A stretch of 64,000 nucleotides of DNA from CAVQBJ01 sp963819075 (GTDB taxonomy: Bacteria; Actinomycetota; Thermoleophilia; Solirubrobacterales; Solirubrobacteraceae). Shown piece by piece: positions 17,236-24,664 of the stretch. The position numbers and the translations under genes are program-made. Position 1 is the first letter of the stretch. Every line of letters starts with the position of its first letter. The DNA is taken from contig CAWFUP010000002.1 of NCBI GenBank assembly GCA_963819075.1, positions 1,240,001 through 1,304,000 of the forward strand, given 5' to 3'. The notes beneath the pieces were generated by a model. The model did not search any database and was not told the DNA's origin. It worked only from the letters and a program-made list of their open reading frames with translations.

Positions 17236-17477
17236 TGAACGATCCCGTCTCACCGCCGATCCTCGAGGAGGAGCCCACGCTGCCGCGGTCACAGGCGGGC
17301 CCCGACCAGGAGCTCGTGATGTTCCTCGAGCGCGATCAGTTCGTCGCCGACACGTCCGTGCCCGTGCCGCCGGCCGCGCTCGGATGGCGCGCCCGCGCCG
17401 GGCTGTGGGCGCTGCGCGTGTTCGTGATCGTCATCAGCGCGATGGTGATCGCGACGTTCATCGCCGAACTCCGGTAG
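17235..17477 (+). CDS. Small single-pass membrane protein coupled to the metal transporter
   Basis: An 80-residue protein whose ATG shares one base with the transporter stop (TGATG), so translation is coupled. The first 50 residues are acidic and polar (PILEEEPTLP, QELVMFLERDQF). One hydrophobic helix (about residues 55-76, GLWALRVFVIVISAMVIATF) ends the chain. I recognise no family. Position and size suggest an accessory subunit or local regulator of the Nramp-like transporter, which is inference. Confidence 0.65.
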   Translation: MNDPVSPPILEEEPTLPRSQAGPDQELVMFLERDQFVADTSVPVPPAALGWRARAGLWALRVFVIVISAMVIATFIAELR

Positions 17478-17497
17478 CGAGCCCTCGCCCGCGCCGG

Positions 17498-17872
17498 CTA
17501 CAGATGCGCCGCGCGCAGGGCCGACGCGACCGAGGCCTGGAAGGCGCGGCTGGTGATGGTCGCGCCGGTCACCACGTGGATCTTCGCACTCTGGGCCGTC
17601 AGCGTCTCGCGGCTGAGGACCACGAGCGCCCGCTCGTTCAGCTGAGCGGCGCGCTTGGGTTGCGTGGGCGCCGTCGCCCCCAGGTACAGGATCCGCCGGC
17701 CGCTGATGTGGAGCGTCACCTGCACCGGGCCGTAGCGCGTGGAGATGGCCCGGCCGGGGTAGGCCCGTGCCGACACGTGCGTGGCGGCATCGGCGCCGGC
17801 CGTGACGAGCAGCGCGGTGGGGAGGACCGCGCTGAGCGCGGCGGTGAACGCGACGGGGACGGTGCTGCGCAT
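17498..17872 (-). CDS. Secreted FMN-binding domain protein
   Basis: A 124-residue exported protein. A signal peptide covers about residues 1-29 (MRSTVPVAF...AGADAA), then a single FMN_bind domain ends with VVTGATITSRAF. In this family the Thr of the S/TGAT motif (here Thr105) is covalently flavinylated by ApbE, giving an extracytoplasmic electron carrier. No apbE gene or membrane electron-transfer partner is in the window. The ATG at 17872 begins the signal peptide; an earlier in-frame start adds a proline-rich leader. Confidence 0.8.
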   Translation of the reverse strand: MRSTVPVAFTAALSAVLPTALLVTAGADAATHVSARAYPGRAISTRYGPVQVTLHISGRRILYLGATAPTQPKRAAQLNERALVVLSRETLTAQSAKIHVVTGATITSRAFQASVASALRAAHL

Positions 17873-18091
17873 GGGATGAGACTCCGGGGCCGGTGATTGA
17901 AACCGCGGAGGAGACCGGCCGAACACCGGCAGGCGCCGCGGGGACTGTCACCTGATGGTGTCAGATCGCCGGTGGCGTCGTGTCGGCTTGGCATCGCCGG
18001 GCGCCCGCGCGAGCGTCCGGATCGGGTGCGCTCCCGGATGCCCTCCGGGCGTAATCGAGCACCCCCGCGCGCACCACGGCGCGCGCGCCCC

Positions 18092-18901
18092 TCACCCTCC
18101 GATGACCCGCGCCGTCACCCCGGCCAGCGTGTCCTCGCCATACGCCATCGACGGGTCGCCGGTGGTCAGGATCGACAATGCGAACACCTGCCCGGGCCGC
18201 TCCAGGCGTGCGGCCTGGTTGACCGTCCACCCGGTCTCGGGCAGCCAGCCGCCCTTGAAGAACACCATGAACGCCGGGCGCGCGGCGGCCGGGATGCCCC
18301 AGCTCTGGTCGGAGGAGATGCCCGAGAGCAGCCCGCGGGCATAGTCGACGAACTGCGAGGGGATGAGGTTGTCCTGCTCGTAGAAGAACCGCGCCTGGTC
18401 GGCGGCGGAGATCTCGGTGAAGCCCCAGCGGCCGCCCGGGTCCAGGGCGAAGTCGGTCATGCCGGCCGCCTGCGCGAGCGCCGTCAGCCCGCCGCCGCCG
18501 ACGATGGCGAACACGGCCGAGGCGGCGTTGTTGTCCGAGACGTGGATCATGGGGTACAGCAGCGCGGTGCTCGAGCCGTCCAGGCCGCGGTGCTGCGCCG
18601 CGAGCATGCGCAGATAGGCGACGAGCAGCATCGCCTTCACGAGGCTGGCCGAGTGGAACTGATCGTGCATCCGCACCCCGCTCAGCTGTCCCTGGGTGTT
18701 GACGACCGCGAAGCCGGTGTGCCCCGCGCGCGTGTCGAGATAGGCCTCGGCCGTGCCGATCGCCGGCGCGCTCGGGAACGTCGGCAGCGGCACGCCGGTC
18801 CCGCTGCCCTCGAATTCGAACGCCTGCGAGACGGACGCACCCGCGCCGGTGCCGATCGCCAGCACCGCGAGCAGGCCGAGGGCGGCGAGGCGCGGCCTCA
18901 T
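18092..18901 (-). CDS. Serine hydrolase, class A beta-lactamase-like, secreted
   Basis: A 269-residue exported protein with a signal peptide over about residues 1-27. The three beta-lactamase/PBP motifs are present: S86-LVK (SASLVKAM), SDN in HVSDNNAAS, and KGG (FFKGGWLPETG) in place of KTG. It is thus a plausible penicillin-interacting serine enzyme, but a true beta-lactamase activity cannot be claimed; many such proteins are peptidases or esterases. Its ATG overlaps the stop of the upstream secreted protein by 4 bases, so both are exported together. Confidence 0.8.
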   Translation of the reverse strand: MRPRLAALGLLAVLAIGTGAGASVSQAFEFEGSGTGVPLPTFPSAPAIGTAEAYLDTRAGHTGFAVVNTQGQLSGVRMHDQFHSASLVKAMLLVAYLRMLAAQHRGLDGSSTALLYPMIHVSDNNAASAVFAIVGGGGLTALAQAAGMTDFALDPGGRWGFTEISAADQARFFYEQDNLIPSQFVDYARGLLSGISSDQSWGIPAAARPAFMVFFKGGWLPETGWTVNQAARLERPGQVFALSILTTGDPSMAYGEDTLAGVTARVIGG

Positions 18902-19623
18902 TGGCTCGGCCCTTCGGGCTTGGAGACGTTGAAGTCGTGGTTGCGGCAGGGCAGTCGCGCCGAAGGCGGCCCCATCGCGCGCGCCCACGCCGGCACGAAG
19001 CACACGACGAACGTGAAGCGGCGCGACGGTGGGTCGATTGTGGCGCTCATCGTGGTCACGCCCGGTTGCGCCTCGCGCGTCTTGGTCAGGTCGATGAACT
19101 GAAAGCGAAGAGATCCCCGCGGCGCCACGTACCAGTAGGCGTCGACCGGCGGCGAGCCGTACGCCTTCGTGTGCACGGCGGTCGCACTCAGCAGCGTTCG
19201 CCCGCGCCCGAGCACGCGCGAGCGCAACTGCACGGCGGGGTCGACCGTCACCGCCGCGGTGACGCTCGTACTCGAGGGGTCATCGACGGCGATCACCCGC
19301 ACGCGGGCGTCGCGGCTCGGGCGCACGCCCGCGAATGAGAACGCGCCGTCGGCCGACGAACGGGTGCTGGCGATCGCGACGAAGCCGCGGTACGGATAGC
19401 GGTCGAGCTGCAGCTCGACCGCGGCCCCGGCGAGCGGGCTGCCGTCGTGGCTGATCGTCCCGCCGACCCCAAGCGCGCGGCCGAAGATCACCACCGCCGA
19501 GTGAAGGCGAAGCGTCAGCGTCGTCATCCCGTCCGCGTTCGCCCCGGCGAGCGGCACGAACGGAGCGAGCGCGAGCGCCAGCCCCGCGATGGCCACGGCC
19601 CGCGAACGGCACACGGGGGTCAC
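18898..19623 (-). CDS. Secreted protein with carboxypeptidase-regulatory/Ig-like domain
   Basis: A 241-residue exported protein with a signal peptide (about residues 1-30). It contains a fold with FGRALGVGGTISHDGSPLAG and GAFSFAGVRPSRDARVRV, the pattern of bacterial Ig-like or carboxypeptidase-regulatory domains. A second beta-rich half carries YWYVAPRGSLRFQF and VVCFVPAW. No catalytic motif is visible, so it may be a wall or adhesion protein. The GTG start overlaps the FAD gene stop by 4 bases, and its own stop overlaps the hydrolase start. Confidence 0.65.
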   Translation of the reverse strand: MTPVCRSRAVAIAGLALALAPFVPLAGANADGMTTLTLRLHSAVVIFGRALGVGGTISHDGSPLAGAAVELQLDRYPYRGFVAIASTRSSADGAFSFAGVRPSRDARVRVIAVDDPSSTSVTAAVTVDPAVQLRSRVLGRGRTLLSATAVHTKAYGSPPVDAYWYVAPRGSLRFQFIDLTKTREAQPGVTTMSATIDPPSRRFTFVVCFVPAWARAMGPPSARLPCRNHDFNVSKPEGPSQ

Positions 19624-20369
19624 GCGGCCTCCTCGGCGGCCGCACGGCCCGCCGTGCGCCCCGAGAACAGGCAGCCGCCGAGGAAGGTGCCCTCGAGCGC
19701 GCGGTACCCGTGCATGCCCCCGCCCCCGAAGCCGGCGACGTCACGCGCGGTCACGTCAGGGTTCTGCTCGGACCCCGAGAGGGCGAACTCGCGCTCGACG
19801 ATCTTCTGGGTGAGGATGAACCACGTGTGGTCGTGACCGCTGTGCATGATGTGGTCGAGCGTCGCGAGCGTGTCATAGCCCGGGAACAGCGGCGGCGGCA
19901 GGCGCCGGCCGCGAGCATCCAGCCACAGCGACGACGGTCCGGAGATAATACGGATCCCGTGGGCGCTCCAGATCGGCTTGAAGTTCTCAAGGCCCTCGGT
20001 GTAGTGCCACATGCGGTCGATGCCGTGCTCGCGCAGCCACGCGCGCTTCTCGCCGGCGGCGAGGTCGACGTACGCATCGGCCCATCGCCGCGGCCACTCA
20101 TCCTCCGGGCGGTCGAAGCCGGCGGTCCCGAGCCAGTCCTGCCAGGCCAGCGCGTGCGAGTCGCGGATCCCCATCCGCCGCTGCTCGGGGCTGTCGACGA
20201 GGAACAGCCCGCCGAGCGACCAGAACGCCTGCCCGCCGAGCGACGCCTCGGGCTCCTGGTCGACGAGCACGACGCGGCGTCCGCGCGCGGTCAGCTCAGC
20301 CGTGGCCACCAGCCCCGCGAGGCCTCCGCCGACCACGATCGCGTCAGCGCCTGGCGCGGCTGTGGCCAT
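19620..20369 (-). CDS. FAD-binding dehydrogenase with two large in-frame deletions
   Basis: It starts like the KstD-related FAD-binding dehydrogenases (about 540-570 residues) with the dinucleotide motif DAIVVGGGLAGLVATAEL and GGQAFWSLGGLFLVDSPEQRR. After about residue 118 the chain jumps (HGID to RMWHY), missing roughly 150 residues that normally contain the rest of the FAD domain. After QNPDVTARDVA it jumps again to GFGGGGMHGYRALEGTFLGG, which is the normal C-terminus. Both junctions (near 20015 and 19740) keep the frame. The 249-residue product should not bind and use FAD normally, so it is probably a non-functional relic or a new minimal form. The deletions are judged from remembered homologues. 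Confidence 0.7.
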   Translation of the reverse strand: MATAAPGADAIVVGGGLAGLVATAELTARGRRVVLVDQEPEASLGGQAFWSLGGLFLVDSPEQRRMGIRDSHALAWQDWLGTAGFDRPEDEWPRRWADAYVDLAAGEKRAWLREHGIDRMWHYTEGLENFKPIWSAHGIRIISGPSSLWLDARGRRLPPPLFPGYDTLATLDHIMHSGHDHTWFILTQKIVEREFALSGSEQNPDVTARDVAGFGGGGMHGYRALEGTFLGGCLFSGRTAGRAAAEEAA

Positions 20370-20457
20370 CAAGGCTCCCCCCGGTGTCGTCGCACGAGCC
20401 GCGCGATTTTATGCGTCGCCGACGTAACGCCGCCGCTCGCCGCGCGACGATGGGGCC

Positions 20458-20985
20458 ATGGCGAGCCCCTTCCCGCATCATCCCGAGCTGGCCGTCGGGC
20501 GCGCGCTGCCCGACCTCGAGCTCGTCGACCATGCCGGGAATGGCCGGCGGCTGAGCGAGATCGTGGCCGGGGATCCGGCGTTCGTGCACTTCTTCCGCGG
20601 GTGGTGGTGCCCCAAGGAGCAAGCGTTCCTTCGGCGGCTCGTCGCCCTGCAGGACGAGGCGGAGGTGGCGTACTGCCGCTTCGTCTCGATCAGTGTCGAT
20701 CCACCGGCCACCAACGCGGCCTTCCGTGCCGGGCTCGGCGCGCGCTGGACGTTCCTGTCGGATCCCGACCGCGTCTGGCAGGCGCGGCTGCGTCTGCGCG
20801 AGACCACCGACACCGTCAACGACCCGTACGTCCCGGCCTCGTTCTGCCTGCGCCCGGATCTGCGTATCGAGGCGGCCTTCGACGGCTACTGGTTCTGGGG
20901 GCGACCGACGAACGAGGAGATCCGTCAGGCCCTGCGCGCGATCACGAGTGCCATCCGCGAGGACTGGCACGCGCCGGCGCGGTGA
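20458..20985 (+). CDS. Peroxiredoxin-like (AhpC/TSA) protein
   Basis: Thioredoxin-fold protein of 175 residues. ALPDLELVDHAGNGRRLSEI opens the domain, and FFRGWWCPKEQAFLRRL holds the single likely peroxidatic Cys (Cys51). The usual Thr two or three residues before it is replaced by Gly/Trp. WTFLSDPDRVW and ASFCLRPDLRIEAAF follow the AhpC/TSA plan, with a second Cys in SFCL as a possible resolving residue. It would reduce peroxides or act as a thiol oxidoreductase. The next gene overlaps its stop by 4 bases. Confidence 0.75.
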   Translation: MASPFPHHPELAVGRALPDLELVDHAGNGRRLSEIVAGDPAFVHFFRGWWCPKEQAFLRRLVALQDEAEVAYCRFVSISVDPPATNAAFRAGLGARWTFLSDPDRVWQARLRLRETTDTVNDPYVPASFCLRPDLRIEAAFDGYWFWGRPTNEEIRQALRAITSAIREDWHAPAR

Positions 20986-21509
20986 GCCCGCCGCGAAGTT
21001 GGTGCTGGCTCGCCCTGGTCGAGCAGATGCCGGCCGACGCCGACGCCGTGGCGCCGGTGCGCGATGAGGACGGCGCGCCCGCGGGCGCGCTCGCGGTGTG
21101 GATGCGCCAGGGCCGGCCAGTGCGCCACGCCCTGCGCGCGGACGCGCGCATCGTCGACCAGAAAGGCGACGGCGCGGTCATCTCCCTCGTGCTGGCGCCG
21201 CCCGGCGTGCAGATCCTGTTCGACGACCCGGCGGTCGCGCAGGCCCGACGCGACGTCCTCGCCGGCCCTCCGTGCGACCTCGTCACGACACTCCTACACG
21301 ACACGTCGCACTTCGCCGGCGCGTTCACCGCCTGGCGCGACCCGCCCGATTGGGTCATGCGCAGCGATCCGTTCGCGCGCATCTTCGCCGCCCGGCGCCT
21401 GCACGTCGCCGCCGGGCTGCTCGGCCGCGTCCCGCCGCCGGCGGGACCGACGATCGAGCGCTATGGGAGCGCCCGACCGTGGCCCTGGGACCGGTTCGCG
21501 GACGCGTAG
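20982..21509 (+). CDS. Hypothetical protein coupled to peroxiredoxin
   Basis: A 175-residue soluble protein beginning at a GTG that overlaps the peroxiredoxin stop. It has short hydrophobic strands (GAVISLVLAPPGVQILFDDP) and a C-terminal region rich in Pro and Trp (YGSARPWPWDRFADA). No signal peptide, membrane segment or catalytic motif is recognised. Coupled translation suggests a role next to peroxide or thiol chemistry, but I cannot assign one. Confidence 0.6.
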   Translation: MSPPRSWCWLALVEQMPADADAVAPVRDEDGAPAGALAVWMRQGRPVRHALRADARIVDQKGDGAVISLVLAPPGVQILFDDPAVAQARRDVLAGPPCDLVTTLLHDTSHFAGAFTAWRDPPDWVMRSDPFARIFAARRLHVAAGLLGRVPPPAGPTIERYGSARPWPWDRFADA

Positions 21510-21588
21510 GCCGCGGACCGTTCGGTCGGACCCCGCGACCGCTCGCGATCGACTCGCCGGTGCGCGCCGCCGTTCTAAGCTAAGAGCC

Positions 21589-21729
21589 ATGCGACGGTCG
21601 GTCATGTCGACGACGCTCGCCCTCTCGGTCGCGCTGACTGCCGCCTCGCCGGGCGTCGCGGCCACGGTGGCCGGCTTCTCCGGCGGCTCGACGGTCAACC
21701 TGGACTACCCGATACAAGTCATCGCATGA
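21589..21729 (+). CDS. 46-residue exported peptide preceding the ABC pair
   Basis: A short frame beginning MRRSVMSTTLALSVALTAA with a clear signal-peptide pattern (basic start, hydrophobic core, AxA-like end near SPGVAA). Only about 20 residues of mature chain follow, ending IQVIA. Its stop overlaps the ATG of the ABC ATPase by 4 bases, so it is placed like an operon gene. It may be a truncated periplasmic component, a small secreted peptide, or a coupling leader; it is too short to classify. Confidence 0.4.
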   Translation: MRRSVMSTTLALSVALTAASPGVAATVAGFSGGSTVNLDYPIQVIA

Positions 21730-22448
21730 CACCCCCGAGCGGCGCCGAGGTACTCGTCGAGCACGCGAGCAAGCGCTTTGGCATGATCACGGCGCTGCGG
21801 GACGCGTCGCTGCGCGTCGGCGCCGGCGAGGCGGTCGCGGTGACTGGTCGCTCCGGATCGGGTAAGACGACTCTGCTCGGTCTCATCGGCGGGCTCGAGC
21901 AGCCCGACGGGGGCCGCGTGCTCATCGACGGCCAGCCGCTGTGGAGGACGCGCCACCCGGCGCGCGCGCGCCGGGAGGTCGTCGGCTTCGTGTTCCAGCG
22001 GCACCTGCTGCTGCCGGCGCTCAGCGCGCGGGCGAACGTCGAGGTCCCGCTCATCGGCGCGGGCGTGTCCCGGCGCGAGCGTCGCCAGCGCGCACTCGAG
22101 CTGCTCGCCGACGTCGGCCTCGGCGACCGCACCGACCACTGCCCGGCCGAGCTCTCCGGAGGCGAGCGACAGCGCGTGGCCATCGCCCGCGCGCTCGCGA
22201 ATCAGCCCCGGCTGCTGCTGGCCGACGAACCGACGGGCGCGCTGGACTCCAAGACGTCCGAGACGGTGCTCGACCTCATCTTCCGGCTGCGCGACCAGTA
22301 CGGGATGACGGTCATCGTCGTCAGCTACGACGATGCAGTCGGCGCGCGCGCGGACCGCACGATCACCGTCATCGACGGCGTCGTCGATAACAACGGCGCG
22401 GCCGCCATCGACGTCGAGGCGGCTCCGACCGCGATCGAGCCCGCCTGA
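21726..22448 (+). CDS. ABC transporter ATP-binding protein (MacB/LolD type)
   Basis: ATPase of 240 residues. Walker A is GRSGSGKTTLLGLIGGLEQPDGG (split: GRSGSGKTT), the signature is LSGGERQRVAIARAL and Walker B is LLLADEPTGALDSKT, a sequence typical of the LolD/MacB subfamily that moves lipoproteins or macrolides out of the membrane. The D-loop SALD position reads GALD as usual. It pairs with the permease that starts 14 bases after its stop. Confidence 0.9.
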   Translation: MTPPSGAEVLVEHASKRFGMITALRDASLRVGAGEAVAVTGRSGSGKTTLLGLIGGLEQPDGGRVLIDGQPLWRTRHPARARREVVGFVFQRHLLLPALSARANVEVPLIGAGVSRRERRQRALELLADVGLGDRTDHCPAELSGGERQRVAIARALANQPRLLLADEPTGALDSKTSETVLDLIFRLRDQYGMTVIVVSYDDAVGARADRTITVIDGVVDNNGAAAIDVEAAPTAIEPA

Positions 22449-22461
22449 GCGCCCCCCGGCG

Positions 22462-23562
22462 ATGCTCGCGATCATCACGACCAACCTCCGGCGCCGACGC
22501 GCGCGAACCGCCTTCACCGCCTTCGGCATCGCCGTCGGGGTGGGGATGGTCGTCGCGCTGCTCGCCTTCACCAACGGGCTCGACCGCGCGGCCGGCCAGC
22601 TCGTGCATCTCGGTCGCTCGGACTTCGGGGTCTTCCAGGCCAACGTCTCCGACCCGACGGCCTCGATCCTGCCGCAGTCACTCGTCACCAAGATCGCCGC
22701 CCGACCGGACGTCGCGCGGGCCACCCCGCTCGTGCTCATGCCCGACTCGGTGAAGGGCGATCCGTCGGCCATCGTCTTCGGCGCCGACCCCGCGGGCTTC
22801 TTCTCGCAGAGCCTCGTGGTGACGAGCGGCGCGCGACCGGCCGCCGGCCAGGTGCTCATCGGCGACCGCCTCGCCGCGATGCTGCACCTGCAACCGGGCG
22901 ACACGCTGAACGTCAAGGGCCACCCGCTGCGGGTCGCCGGCGTGTACCACTCGGGGATCCTGTTCGAGGACATCGGCGCCGTGCTCGACCTGGCCACCGC
23001 GCAGCAACTGGACGGGCTGCCCGGCGAGGAGACCGATGTCGTCGTACAGGTCGCCGCCAATCACACCGCCGATGCCACGGCGCGCGCCGTCGCCGCCAGC
23101 ACCCCGGGCCTGCAGGCCATCTCCGATCCCGACCAGGCGCTGCGCGCGGGCGCCAACGGCGTGCTCATCTCGAAGGCGATCCTGCTGATCGCCGTGATCG
23201 CGCTGCTCGTCGGGGCGCTCAGCGTGGCCAACACGATGGCGATGTCGATCGCCGAGCGCCAGACCGAGCTCGGTCTGCTCGGCGCGGTCGGTTGGGCGCC
23301 GTCGCGGGTCGCGGCGCTCGTCCTCGGCGAGGGCGTGGTGGTGAGCGTGCTCGGCGCGGGGGTGGGGTTGCTGCTCGGTGTCTTTGGCGGTCGCGCGCTG
23401 GTCAACGTGCTCGGCGTCGGGTCCTACATCTCGCCGTCGATCAGCGCCTGGGTGCTCGGCCGCGGGCTGCTCATCGGCATCGCGATCGGCGTGCTCGGCG
23501 GGATCTTCCCCGCTCTGCGGGTCACGCGCATGCGCCCGGCCCGCGTGCTCGAAGGCACCTGA
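22462..23562 (+). CDS. ABC transporter permease, FtsX/MacB type
   Basis: Permease of 366 residues. One membrane helix lies near the N-terminus (TAFGIAVGVGMVVALLAFTNGL), then a large extracytoplasmic domain of about 200 residues follows, with three C-terminal helices including AILLIAVIALLVGALSVANTM and VLGRGLLIGIAIGVLGGIFPAL. SIAERQTELGLLGAVGW is the FtsX/MacB coupling-helix motif. With the ATPase before it, it forms a mechanotransmission-type exporter. A periplasmic adaptor (MacA) is absent, as is common in Gram-positives. Confidence 0.88.
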   Translation: MLAIITTNLRRRRARTAFTAFGIAVGVGMVVALLAFTNGLDRAAGQLVHLGRSDFGVFQANVSDPTASILPQSLVTKIAARPDVARATPLVLMPDSVKGDPSAIVFGADPAGFFSQSLVVTSGARPAAGQVLIGDRLAAMLHLQPGDTLNVKGHPLRVAGVYHSGILFEDIGAVLDLATAQQLDGLPGEETDVVVQVAANHTADATARAVAASTPGLQAISDPDQALRAGANGVLISKAILLIAVIALLVGALSVANTMAMSIAERQTELGLLGAVGWAPSRVAALVLGEGVVVSVLGAGVGLLLGVFGGRALVNVLGVGSYISPSISAWVLGRGLLIGIAIGVLGGIFPALRVTRMRPARVLEGT

Positions 23563-23564
23563 GC

Positions 23565-23594
23565 GCGCGCACCCCTTTTCCTGAAAATGCGCGC
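23565..23594. terminator. Inverted repeat between convergent genes, likely terminator
   Basis: Arms GCGCGCA (23565-23571) and TGCGCGC (23588-23594) enclose a TTTT/AAAA pair around a small loop. It lies in the 39-base gap between the permease and the convergent aldo/keto reductase and would serve both strands. Confidence 0.5.
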
Positions 23595-23601
23595 CCGGTG
23601 C

Positions 23602-24624
23602 TCAGCGGCGCCGCGCGGCCGCCGCCAGGGCGGGGTTGTCCCAGCCGGCGTCGGTCGGGTTGACGTTCACGCCGGGCGGCACGATCTCGTCGATGCGATC
23701 GAGGACATCGTCGGACAGCTGCACGTCGGCGGCGCCGAGCTGTGACTCGAGGTGCTCGATCGTGCGCGGCCCGATGATCGCCGCGGTCACGGCCGGGTGG
23801 CGGATGACCCAGGCGAGCGCGAGGTGGATGAGCGAGAGCCCCGATTCCTCGGCCAGATGCGCGAGCGCGTCCGCCGCGTCGAGCTTGCGCTGATTGGCCG
23901 GCAACGAGAGGTCATAGCGCGCCGGGATCATCGCCGAGCGGCGCGAGCTGAGCTCGCCGGCGTCCTTGCGCCAGCTGCCCGACAGCCAGCCGCCGCCGAG
24001 CGGGCTCCAGGGGATGACGGCCATGCCGTGGCGGGCGCAGGTGGGCAGCACGTCGGCCTCGATGCCGCGGGCGAGGATCGAGTACGGCGGCTGCTCGCAC
24101 ACGAAGCGCTCGCGGCCGCGCCGCCGCGCGACCCACTGCGCCTCGACAATCGCCGAGGCCGGGAACGTCGAGGAGCCGATGGAGCGGACCTTCCCGGCAC
24201 GCACGAGGTCGGTGAGCGCTCCGAGCGTCTCGTCGATGTCCGTGTCGAGCTCGGGGCGGTGGATCTGGTAGAGATCGATCCAGTCGGTGCGCAGGCGACG
24301 CAGGCTGTTGTCGACCTCGCGCGTGATCCAGCGTCGCGAGTTGCCGAACTCGTTCGGGTCGTCGCCCATCGTGCCGTGCACCTTCGTGGCCAGGAAGACG
24401 TGGTCGCGCCGCCCGCCCTCGAGCGCCTTGCCGACGATCTCCTCGGACTCGCCGCGCGAGTAGACGTCGGCGGTGTCGATGAAGTTGATTCCGGCGTCGA
24501 GCGCGCGGTGGATGATCCGGATCGAGTCCGCGCGGTCGGTGTTCCCCCAGGTGCCGAACATCATCGCCCCGAGGCACAGCGGGCTGACCTTCACGCCGGT
24601 GCGGCCGAACGGGCGCAGTTCCAT
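23602..24624 (-). CDS. Aldo/keto reductase
   Basis: NADPH-dependent oxidoreductase of 340 residues with the AKR barrel. FGRTGVKVSPLCLGAMMFGTWG opens the fold, FIDTADVYSRGESEEIVGKAL holds catalytic Asp and Tyr, VFLATKVHG the Lys and IDLYQIHRPE the His. The C-terminal VTAAIIGPRTIEHLESQLGA is the nucleotide-binding part. It belongs to the AKR11/12-like bacterial group, whose substrate is usually unknown. It starts at the ATG at 24624, 40 bases from the divergent P450 gene, so the two may share a control region. Confidence 0.9.
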   Translation of the reverse strand: MELRPFGRTGVKVSPLCLGAMMFGTWGNTDRADSIRIIHRALDAGINFIDTADVYSRGESEEIVGKALEGGRRDHVFLATKVHGTMGDDPNEFGNSRRWITREVDNSLRRLRTDWIDLYQIHRPELDTDIDETLGALTDLVRAGKVRSIGSSTFPASAIVEAQWVARRRGRERFVCEQPPYSILARGIEADVLPTCARHGMAVIPWSPLGGGWLSGSWRKDAGELSSRRSAMIPARYDLSLPANQRKLDAADALAHLAEESGLSLIHLALAWVIRHPAVTAAIIGPRTIEHLESQLGAADVQLSDDVLDRIDEIVPPGVNVNPTDAGWDNPALAAAARRR

Positions 24625-24664
24625 GTCCGCCACCCTACCGCCCGCCTGCTCGACCTGCGACGCT

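Noticed and set aside
15274..17292. 672-codon open frame antisense to the DtxR-Nramp gene
   Set aside because: It is low-complexity Arg/Asp/Glu/His sequence typical of the reverse shadow of high-GC genes; no domain, and the sense frame has clear family motifs.
17470..17502. Weak inverted repeat GTAGC...GCTAC between convergent genes as terminator
   Set aside because: Five-base arms with an 18-base loop, within stop codons; not better than chance in this composition.
24473..24664. Longer P450 start at 24473
   Set aside because: The extension lies antisense within the aldo/keto reductase and has no P450-like sequence; the ATG at 24665 begins the normal N-terminus.
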